Shown here piece after piece: positions 21,509 through 33,500 of a stretch of DNA of 64,000 bases. Under the pieces are notes generated by a model, which made no database searches, was not told where the DNA came from, and saw only the letters and a program-made list of their open reading frames with translations. Source of the DNA: Leptasterias polaris (Eukaryota; Echinodermata; Asteroidea; Forcipulatida; Asteriidae); contig JAZGTN010000119.1 of the NCBI GenBank assembly GCA_037783415.1, positions 310,001 through 374,000 of the forward strand, read 5' to 3'. The position numbers and the translations under genes are program-made. Every line of letters begins with the position of its first letter. The stretch's first letter is position 1.

Positions 21509-24500
21509 GTAATAAATAATACAATATAGGATGATACATGGATAAACAAATAAAATGGTAAATAAATAAATAAATAAATAAACAAATAAATAAAATAACA
21601 CAAGCAACGAAAAAGTAAAGCAAACAATCTCCTTGTGTGTGCATTGCAGTTGGTTGCCTCCAGGTTGCAAGTAAAATTTGCAAAGCAACCAGAAAGGTTA
21701 CTATAATGTCAGTTGGCAAGAAAGACGAAAAATAACCTCCCAGAAAAAACTGCCTATCAGACAAGTAAGAATCTTCATCTACACTGGGAGTAGTTTGCAG
21801 CCTCTCAGTAGGGGACTTAAACAAGTCTAATGGCGCCCTCTAGGGTCAATGTTTGTTCTATGATGTGTTTTGTTGATCCTGAGTTTGTGACTCTCTGACT
21901 TGTTCTAGTTGATCTCCTCTCTAAGAAAGTCACAGTTGTTCTGATATTGATAACAGTTGCTCATCTCTGTGTCACCAAATTATTGAAATACTTCTATACT
22001 TAGTGTCTACTCAACACACCTACTGACCATTACATGGTTTTCAAGTATCAGGAGTTAATCAAAATCCAAATTGTTTATTAATAATAAACATTAATAAATA
22101 CCTCGGAGAGTTTATGCGGTCTGATTGAAGACTTGCCATGTGGGGGGTGTATTAACATGTGATATAAAGACTGGTTTTCTTTGTGCGTATTTGTTGTTTC
22201 TTATAGATAGGTTGCAGTATGACGTAAGTCGGCCATCTTTACGGGCAGTTTGGAACACACAGTCATGCGTTTCGCGTGAGAACGGCGTGCAGCACGCGCA
22301 CATTTCACAAAACTCATTGCGTGATTGGTTAGTGAACGACGCGGCTGCGTTAATAATTTGAGCGCTTGACGCGCCTGCATGCCAAAATGCAATTTGCCCG
22401 TAAAGATGGCGTCTACTGGGAACTATCTATTTGTTGGCAAGGAGAGATTGTGCTGGCACTTTACACGTGTGAACGCGCAGACAATGCACCAATTTAATGT
22501 AGCTGGTACGCGCATGAAACCTACATAATGCAAATAATAAAGCCCATTATCAACCAAAATATTTATATTTATGGTGGTGTTAATTTTCAAAGCTCACAGT
22601 CTTGTTCTAGCATATAGGCATTAAATAGTTAAATATGTGTGAGAGATTACGCCCCATGCAAAAATTGAAAAGCCAAAAGAACATTTCTAGAACAATCCTA
22701 TAAATATCGGCGAAACAAAAATCACAAATTCTAATGATTTTGTCAATTTTGTTTCCTTTAGGGTATTCATTAATGACATTAACAGAGTGAGTGGTAATGA
22801 CCTTGAATGGTGGCTGGCCACTGTTAATGGACTGGGTCTTCGGCTCGGTCCATTAACATTGGCACGCCACCAAACAGATTACTAATGTACCTTGCAGTGA
22901 ATACCGGCTCCTAACACTGTTATTGCCAAATTGTGACATAGAAACAAAAGCATTTTGTGCAATTTTTTTAGAAGAGTTCCAGTATAAACTCACAAGCTTT
23001 TTCCCAAAAGTTTTCATTAAAATTGTCATAAAATGCTAAGATGCCATACAATTCTAAATTGTTTGGGGCCCTTATAAGTTGGCACAGGAACCAGTGAACC
23101 AGTGTGATGTTTTGGCTTTATTCCCAGACGACGCTTTTGCTTGATCTAAATTCCAACCTGATTGGTCAAAGATTCACACAAGCAATTTGCATAAAGGTTC
23201 AGCCCTGGAGCCCTGAAAAGAGGCAGCTAGCTTTTTGGGGGCTCGCATCCAACTACTGGGTCTAACCCGCAATAATGCTCAACAACCGGGCGGTAGAGGG
23301 CGATATAACACAAAAAGATTGCACCGTGTATGAAGCATTACCGCTTAGTTTTGGGGTCTCTGTGTCGAATAATGTATTTTATCGTTTATGCGATAAAATG
23401 AATTATCAGTTTATGTTTGGCAACGTACACTCAAAGTTTTATGAGCCTGTTATGGTTTCCTCTTTTTTGGTGTTGTATTTTGGGGGTTGTTGAGTTTCCT
23501 GACGTATGTTGTAATTAATCCATAGTAATGTATGTCGTCCACAATAGTAGACTTTAGTAATTGCCGCTGCCCGTGTTCACACCACCCTCTTGGAGTTGTA
23601 TTTGTTAGTCAGGAGAGAGTCGTTAGAGTAATCCGTTTTGGATTTAGATTGAGAGGTGCCGTCGGTCTGCGTATGATTGCGACATGTGGTCTCCTTTGAT
23701 GGCTTCTTTATAGTCATTCTGTGCGGTGGATGGTTAAACCAAGACGTAACAATTAGCAGATAGTCTGCTGGCTGCCCGCTCCGTGGAGCTGATTCAATAC
23801 TGGGGCAGATCGGCTTTGACAAATGACATTGACCGGCCTTGCAAACGGGTATTAATAACACAAAGCAGTGAAATGGTTGCATCATTAAATTAATATCGTT
23901 CTATTACGGAGTTGAGGTGGGGGGTTTTTATGATGAAAATTTAAGGTCATAGAGTAAATAACAAAACCAAACACTGTGTTTTGTTGTCTACTACATGTGA
24001 TTAATGCCTGCAACTCTGTCCCGATCGTTTACACATAACATTATGACATTGCAATCAGTGGGGGTGTTTACAGTGAAATCAATATGAGCGCGGCTGGAGA
24101 GGTCTGGCTAGCAAAGCATTCATCATCACTCTGGCGTTGACTTCCGTGACAAAATGCGCCCTCGCATGACAGGTGGAGGTCAACGTCATAGATCATTTAC
24201 ATGATAAATGATGGTGAACCGTCTTTGTGTTGAGGACAGTTCTCATGGTTTTCTAGCCTTTTTAGTGTACACAAATTACACAGTTGTGGTATTTATACAG
24301 TACATGAAAAAGTATATATGGCACTTGGAAATTCCACCACAGGCCTGGCTCACAGTGACAAACGATGGTGCAAAAACTCTTGCGGATCCATTTATTTCAG
24401 GGAATTTAAAGTTAAGGGGTTATCATAATTTCAAGTTACTTTTTCACGAAAAATACTTTTTTTCTTTCCTTATGCTGTTTCGTGTACCATAAACAATTTC

Positions 24501-27500
24501 TTTTTACCAGGTGCTATGGCACATCTGCCAGCTGTACAGTTTCAGTGAAAGAACACTTAACATTTCATTGCAACTACTTTGTATTTAGCATTTTAGGTGT
24601 CTGTAAAGCTTCCGTTCCGCTCTTTACCAGAATGAAAAAACCCCACAGAAAACAAGACGATTATTTGGAAGGTTATAGGCTCTAATCCCACTCAAGATGT
24701 TTGGTTTCTCTCCCCCGGACAGATTGCTATACCATTCCAATAACATATTTTGGATTACATTTAGTCCATTGCACTTGTCATCTCCACATAAAATTCTGTA
24801 AACTCTTTTGTTATAAACTTCTCCTTCACTTTGCTAAGCGCCTCGGAATAGATAGTTCCCAGTAGACGCCATCTTTACGGGCAAATCGCATTTTGGCTTG
24901 CAGGCGCGTCAAGCCCTCTAATTATTAACGCAGCCGCGTTGTTCACTAACCAATCATGCAATGAGTTTGGTGAAATGTGCGCGTGCTGCACGCCGTTCTC
25001 ACGCGTAACGCATGAATGTGTGTTCCAAATTGCCCGTAAAGATGGCCGACTTACGTCATACTGCAACCTATCTATAGGCAACTAGATTGATGGCGCTCTA
25101 CAAATGCCTGATGATGATTGATTGATTGATTGATTGATTGATTTAGCGCACATCCTAGTAACAATACGTACACTGCAAAAACATGGGTGTTGAATTGAAA
25201 CCGTGTTGTCACATAGTGGATACTGGGTCCAATTTCATAGAGCCGCTTAAGCAGAAAATATTGCTTAACAATTTGTTGCTTAGCAGAAATTAGCAGGATA
25301 CCAGTTACAAATTGTACATGTGAGTAGTTTGGCTGGTAACTTTATTCTGGTAAGTATAGTTTTGTTGCGCTAAGCTACTTGTGCTTACGCAGCTCTATGA
25401 AATTGGGCCCAGTTTCATAGAGCTGCGTAAGCAGAATATGTTGCTTAAAAGTGTCCTGCTAGGCAGAAATAAGCAGGATACCAGTCACAAATTGTACACG
25501 CGATATGGTAGGTTGGCTGGTAACCCCTGGTAAGCAACTTTTTGTTGTGCTTAGCTACTGTTTGTGCTTAAGCAGCTGAAATTGGGCCCAAATCATTTAT
25601 AATTCTCGTACATGAGTACAAATGTGTCTTCCCACATTGTGTGCCAGGATGTATCTAGCATCTGATTTTACGAAGCTTTACAAAATAAGTCCACTTAAAC
25701 TTGTTTAAGATTTCTTGTGTTAGTGATGCACAACTTACGCAATAAGTGGTGTACACTAGTGAACCTATTTGCCTAAGTTTTCATGAAGTGTGCGGCAGGC
25801 CACAATGTTAGAGAGCTGCTGTTAGCACACTCCAAAAAAGTAGCGAAGCACCAAAAAACATTACATTTACCAAAATGAGGTTACCAGCCAAAATACCATG
25901 TCATCACTATGACTGGTGTCATTTTGTGACCGGTGTCATTTTTTTTTGCCTATAGCAGAAATATTGTGAGAAATATTTTCTGCAGCAGCTTTGGAATTGG
26001 GCCTTGGGGTCGATTTCACAAAGCACTAAAATTCATCTTAAGATGAGTTGTCAGTATTACCATAGTGATTTGTATTGTGACATCACTCTTTGCTAAACAA
26101 CTACGATGGATTTGCACTTAAGATCAATCTAACTCTTTGTGAAATCGAGCCCAGGTACCAGAAGGACCGGGCAGATGATGTTATCGACCACACCTGAAAC
26201 GAATAGCGCCCTCAATTTTATCTGTGTCTGATTATGGGTCTTATTATTAACTTGGGTCTTATTATGCAATTTTGCAGTCTTATTCACTAATAATACAACG
26301 GTTTTATGTGCAATTGGTGCATAGGGCATAATTACAAGTACTGATGTTCGCACGGATTGGCACTTGTGGGGTCCTGACAACAATGGAACAATGGACCCCA
26401 CAAGGTCATTTCAATAGGAACAATTGGACCCCACAAGGGAATTCTTCAGAAAAGGGAATAATAGAACAACAATAGCAGTACCCCACAAACCGGATCTGTA
26501 AGGGTGGGTGAGTGTGTGCGTACACTCCCGTCTGATACCCATGACAACTAATTACTTTCCAGATATTCAATAGGTAACTACATTTTGTAGGTTAATATTG
26601 TCTGTCTGGCCTCCGCCGCGTTCAAATTATCAACTATTTTGACAAATAAAATGAGAAAAAAGCTTCGTCTTCATCCGGTTCTTTATAAGTTCTTCATGTC
26701 AGGAATGAAAAGGGGATTGTTTGCGTGTCAGACTAAATTGGTAATGTTCACCAATTACTCCTATAGATAGCTACAGACATGGTTGTTTATAATTATGCAG
26801 GCCTCCTGATACTTAAAGGTAGGCAGTTGTTTGGTTTTTGCCAAAACGTAAATTGTTGTAAGCAGTAAATGGACACAAAGTAAATATTCGAACTCGGTGA
26901 TAGACTTCAACAACTTTATTTTACAAATATGTTCTTATATAGTACACTTCGGAATCACTCAACAGAAACATGATTACGTCATGCATCTTAGGCCATACAC
27001 AAACAAGATCATGTTTGTCTAGTGAGAGTATAGGGTACGACAGTAATACTGTTTTAATGGCAACATTTGCAATAAAGTCAACATAAAATTCACCTGAAAC
27101 TTTTTGTTGTTGTTGGGGGGGGGGGGGGGTTACTCGAGATCAACAAGTATCGTCAAATCAACACCATTAGACTGTCCCAGATTGTACTATAGGACTTTTA
27201 AAACCAAATATAAACACCAAGTAAAACATTCACATGGCTTTGTTTCAATCCAGAGTGTTTCAAGGCAAAACTTGCAAAATGTGGGTCCAGAATGCCCTAC
27301 AGTTTTGAAAAGCCCTGAAGGGATGTTGATAATGTTTCTATATCTGCATAATTTCATTTATAACTCTGCGAATTGAAGGAGTTCCCTGAAGGCTGGTTTG
27401 AACTTCATACAAAGTGAAAAACAAAAATAGATTGTACATTGTAAACAACGGGTAAACAGCTCTACTTCTTCAACGCAATCAGAAAGTTGCTTCCAAGTAC

Positions 27501-30500
27501 ATTGTGAAGCATTAACTTTAAAGATAAACATGGCAAATGTTGTAGAATTGGGATAAAAGCCATATAAGACTGTAAATAGATGTACCGCTTTCTGATACTT
27601 CACTGAGGTGATGGGGGCAATAAAGCCATGTTTATACGACAACAATTTAGCAGGGGTCCCTTGCTTAATTTTTAGCAAGGTTGTGAAATTTTACAAATTG
27701 CCCTTCATGTGAAAGGCCAACATTGTCTGGACTAGTGAAATCTTCTCAGGCATTGCTAAATGTTGTGGTTCGTAATTTTGTTCTCTCTTTCGTGGTAAAC
27801 TGATCAGCACAACAACAGTTGTTGAAAAAAAGGAGAAGGGAGAAAAACGTATGGGAATGGTCCAGGAGGCATTTTTTCTTGTTACACTTTAGCGAGGGGT
27901 TTTGTACTGTAATACTGCCAATTCCTGTCTTGAGATGAGACTACAATCATTTATGCCTTCAGGGGATTAGGGTTAGGGTCAGAGTTGGGGTAAGGGTAAG
28001 GGTAAGGGTTAGGGTCAGGGTTAGGGTTAGGGTTGGGTTAGGGTTAGGGTTAGGGTTTAGGGTAAACCGTAGTCTCCTATCTCAAGACGGAATTGACAGT
28101 GTTACAGTACAAAACCCCTCGCTGCGGTGTAAAAAAAAAAATACGCGTCCAGGAGGCTTGGGTCATCTCTACGGTCCAAGAGTAATGGGGGACTTTTGGG
28201 ACGCTAGGTGGCGGAAGACTTACCAGGTAAATCCATTGTTCTGTGTAAAGTGCGCATGCCCAGAACTACGTAAACAATGGACATTTACCTGGTAAGTTTG
28301 CTGCCACCTAGCGTTCTAAAGTCTCCCATTGAACCGAGGTGGTGTGGGGAGGTGGTGTGGGCAGTCTAATGAAATGACCGTTTCTACGATTTATATCTGT
28401 CACCATGTAAAAAATAGCTAAAAAGATTAGCGAGTTGGATTTGAATAATGTCTGGTACAATAACTTGCTTAGTCACAAGATATCGCTTACATTTGAAATC
28501 CCCAGACTAAAGAGATAGTGGTCACATGATTTGGGGCATGGCTTTTTGGTAGATGTCAAACAGAACTTCCTGAAGTTGAATGATGATAAAACAGAGTTCA
28601 TTCTTTTTGGGTCTCGTCAACAATTAACAAAGGTTTCAGTGCCATACATTTCCATTGGTAATGCTCGGATAGCTCCCTCGTTGCAAGCTCGGAACTTGGG
28701 GGTTATTTTTGATTCATCAATGACACTTCAACCACACATCAACAACATCATACGTGTGTCATCATTTCACATCAGGAATATTGGTAAGATACGCAAGTAC
28801 TTGAACAAGAGTGCCACTGAAAAAGTCATTCATGCATTCGTAACTTCTCGTCTTGACAACGGCAATGCTCTTCTCTACAGTCTTCCTAACAACCAGATTT
28901 CCCGCCTTCAACGCCTCCAAAACACCGCAGCCCGCATCGTGACACTGTCTAAAAAGTCTTGTTCTATCACCCCCATTCTGAAACAACTTCACTGGCTCCC
29001 TGTCTCTCAACGTATCATCTTCAAGCTGATGCTCATTGTCCACAAAGCACTTAACGGCAAGGCTCCCCACTATATCTCTGAACTGCTTCAAGTTTACACT
29101 CCGTCAAGGAATCTTCGATCCAGTACCATGCTTCTCCTCAAGGAACCCAAGTCTCAACACTCCTGGGGTGACAGGTCTTTTTCTGTAGCTGCGCCACGCA
29201 TCTGGAACTCTCTACCACATAATCTTAGATCTTGTCTTTGTACCACAAAATTTAAATCACTTCTCAAAACTTATCTAATGTCACAGGTTTTCAAGGAATA
29301 ATTTAGTTGTTTCTGTTTTTCTTTTGTTTGTTTTTTTGGTTTACTGCGCCTTGAACACCCAGCAGGGTGGATATGTGCGCATAACAAGTCTTTATTATTA
29401 TTATTATTATTACTCAAGGGAAGTTTTACATTTCAACATTTTAATACAAAACATTTAATGAATAAGTTTTGACGTTTTGAGAACTGTCATCTCTTTTCTT
29501 CATTTGTTCATAAGTTGATAATAACCATCCGCTGTCATCTTATTGCATTGATCTGTGTGTACACTTTGTGCCTGCATAATGACGTACTCTCTTGTAAACA
29601 CGCAAAATCATGGGTCAAGTCTGCCAAAGTACAAAGCAATTGAGGAACATTAAAATATAGCACTTTATACTGATTAAATGCAAGGCCTATGCTGTTATGG
29701 TTGTCACACATAAATCATCCTGTCCAACGGTAAAATGCAATTGTTGTATGTACATTACGTACATGGTACGTTACGTATTATATTATGATTCTGATCAAAC
29801 TACTGATGATCCGTTATGATTGTGATAGTTTCTGATGATAATCGCAAGTGTCTCGAGCCTGTTGCAGCCCCTATAGATTTATTGCTGTGGTATCAAATTG
29901 ATTAATTTAATTAATTAATGTTGCTATAGGTTCTCAAGAAGTACACACGTGTGTACGCACTTTTTGGTACTTGTGAACCCAACAGTGTAATGTACGCTGT
30001 ATTTCATTGTGTTAGTTCACCCTGGTATCCTCTTGTGTGCACTGACTTGTACATGGATGCCTTTCCAGATCATGAGCACACATAGTCCATGAGCCAGCTA
30101 CACTTGCCGGTACCAGGTTTCAGACTATAAGAGGTTTCAGATTTCGCAGGAAAAATCTTTCGAAAACTAGTATTAATCTATTTTTGGGGGAAAAAAGCTA
30201 TCAAAGTTTATGGCAAGTTTGTAGATTATTTGCACCAGAAAAAGTGATATTAGAATAAGTCCCTCGAGTTGGTCCCAATATGTGAATTTTCAGCCCCTGG
30301 CTCATGTACTAATAGGCACCACATTCAACTGCTAGTTGTGTAAAGTAAAAAAAAAAAAGGAAAAAAAAAAAAAAAAAAAATTCAACTTCGCACTATAGAT
30401 GGATTGCAAATACGCGTCATTGACCGCCATCTTTGATGTAAAACAATGAAAAAGTGCACGCGTGTACGCGCTACGCACGACTCTCAGCCAATGATAGCTG

Positions 30501-33500
30501 TTCACGCGTGCACAATTCATCAAAGATGGCGGTCAATGACGCGTATTGCAATCCATCTATGGACCTTATGCATTGACGTCACCAAGCCGCCATCTTAGAG
30601 GTAAACTGATGATGAAACAATGGAAACGCGCTGATTTGTACGCGCGGCGCACATGACTGGCCAATGAACATCTTCCTTTTGACCTCTAGGCGAGGGCGCC
30701 CTACTCAAATGACGTCATATGCATAAGGTCTATTGTCATCATGATCGAAAGGAGAGTGTCCACAAATCATGTTTTAAGGGATCACACAGACCACTTAATC
30801 TGTTTCACTCATTGTTTTAGATTTTGGGGGGTTTGAAAAAAAAACAAACAAAAAAACCACACACAAATGACTTAGAGCAGGATTTGAGCTAGCCCTATAT
30901 AGGACTCTTCCTCTGTGCTGTACACAGATACAGAGTCCTAACTATTAGGTACCATTTCTGGGGCGGACAATTTTCACAGCTTCATAACTCAAATCTTACC
31001 TGCAAGAAGCCACTAATTTCACAAATTCACATTCCAGGGCGGCATACCTTTCGCTGCGGTGAATTTTGGACGTCATACATTCCTCATTAATCCGTCATTT
31101 TCGTGAAATAATGCAGCTCCCAACGCTTAACAATTCTGCCAACTTTTAATAAAGAAAAACCAAGACGCCGGCGTTTGCGTATGTTTGCATGGGTGCAGAT
31201 TACGCATACCGCAAAATGCAACAAATTCAAATCGCACTTTTTGGTCACAGCATCTTGACAGCACAGCGTAAGAACATGCAAACGCAACGCACGATATGCG
31301 CGTCATGCACCCTGCGTCTTACAAGCGAATAAGCGCGTACGCACGGTAAACACTGTGAGGATATGCGCGTCATGCATCCTGCATCTTACACGCGAATGTA
31401 CGCGTACGCACGTCAGACACTGTGAAAAAACGAACAAAATTGACTTTTCTTAAACGTTGGGAGCTGCATTATTTCACGAAAATGACGGATTAATGAGGAA
31501 TATATGACGTCCAAAATCCACCGCAGCGAAAGGTATGCCGCCATGGAATGTGAATCTTGTGAAATTAGTGGTTTCTTGCAGGTAAGATTTGACTTATGAA
31601 TCTTTGTAAATTTTTCCGCCCCAGAAATGGTACCTGATCTCTGGGCCCAATTCCATGGCTCTGCTTACCGCCGAATTCTGCGCTTGCGATCACCATTCTC
31701 CGCTTACCGAGCAAGCGCCAAATTTCTGCGCTAGCTGTGTAAGCGTAGAATGCCTAGTAACGTGGACTACGCACGCGCAGAAGCAAAAATTCCCTGCTAA
31801 CCCGTGAAATACGCTTGACGTAAGCGCAGAATTCCCTGCTTCCGTAAGCGCCGATTCTTTGCTTACGGTAAGCAGAGCCATGAAATTGGGCCCAGGACGT
31901 CACTGTAGTACAAAACGGAAGTGAAAGGCCGCCAGGGCTAGATTTGAGCCAACAACCTCTGGTTTAAATTGCCAGCGCTCTACCAACTGAGCTATCTAGT
32001 ACCCCCATCAGGCTGTATCGATACATATTCATCAATGTACCACATGATGCGTACACAATCATATGCATTTCAGTTTCTAACCGACAGACATGTTTGAATA
32101 ATCCACCATTGAATTGAATTAAAATTGAGGCAGAAATGATGCCCGGCTGAGTATTTTCCGGCTGTGAGTATTTTCCGGCTGAGAATTTGCCATGGTCCTT
32201 AATAGTGTTTGAAATTTATTAACACTCCAGCGTAAACTAATCAGTATTGTCGGTCCCACAGAGTACTTGAAATATCTTAACAAACAAAACCAGCCGCGAA
32301 GTTACCAAACAAGGTTATTAAATTATTATTCTGACTATTCCTCTTTCCTTGGCCTTTAATTGAACCACGTCAATATGAAATTAACTGTATTATTTTTATT
32401 GTTTGTCTTCACACAAACACGAAACTTGTTCTTTTCATCTCAAACAAGGCCACATAAAAAAAAATTGTTGATCGTCCCAGCCCGACCTATTTTTATTTTT
32501 TTATCATAAAAAACAGCCTTTTCAATGATCTTTTCAGTCAAATTTGGCTCCATTCTGCACCGCACGCACTGTAACGTCAGGTGCTGAGGTCATGGTCTGA
32601 CATTGTGTTGATCTATTTTTCCCATGTCTGGATATCTCTTTATACTTTTACTGCCCAGATTTTTCAGCTGATATTTTTTCAAAATCTTTAGGTTTGAAAA
32701 GATGTTTGAAGAAGGTTTTTATTCACGTTGGCAAAGCAAGAACAATTCTTCAAATATTTACTTGGGCTACACTGCGTTTTAGTTTTTTGAAAATGTTTAC
32801 AGAAAATTTCATCTAGGAGTTAAATAGGTTAAACAAAACAATTAAAAACATCAAAAACACACAAACCCTCTGTTTTATAGTGATTGTGATGATTTTTGTT
32901 ATTCTTTATTTCATATTTGGCCATGTCAACCAAACAAAATAAAAAAATAAAAAATAAAAATAAAAATTTGTGGTAATGACCTTGGTTGGTGGCCTTCCGA
33001 TGTTAATGGACCTCGCCTACGGCTCGATCCATTAACAGCGGCCAGCCACCAACCCGGTCATTACCACGTAGTGAAGACCGGCTCCCCGCACCGTTATTCC
33101 CTAATAGGCTGTGCAAGTCTCGCGCGCATTCGAACTTCCGGGACCATAGTGGTCCCAACCATATGGAGTTTTACGTGGGCGAGATTTTGTTTCGTCAATT
33201 ATTTTAGTTTAACGTAGGTTATGACCTAGAAAAGTATACATGTTGTTGGAATGTAATACTAAGTGATAACAAAATATGAAAGTAAAACCAATTCAACAAT
33301 ATAACGAAGAAAACCCAAGAATTAAACTTGACCTCAGCTTCCGGTTATTGCAAAAAATTAAGAATTTTGTGCTCGCCTCCGATCATAAAACTTACGTAAA
33401 CGCTTGTTTTGGATGCGCAATTATAATCGCCAGATGCTGTAATTGCAAAGCAAACCCTTTTCATTGCAGTCTATGGTTGTTGAGGCGTCAGCATCCTCTT

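Noticed and set aside
21014..21824. Long minus-strand frames rich in Phe, Ile, Leu and Tyr (up to 159 codons)
   Set aside because: Produced by AAATA low-complexity DNA read in reverse; not membrane proteins.
24208..24492. 94-codon plus-strand frame
   Set aside because: No recognisable domain and no exon borders in phase with APIP; not supported.
27966..28062. Chromosome-fusion or true telomere end
   Set aside because: The TTAGGG tract is short, degenerate and enclosed by inverted repeats with a target duplication, so it is transposon cargo.
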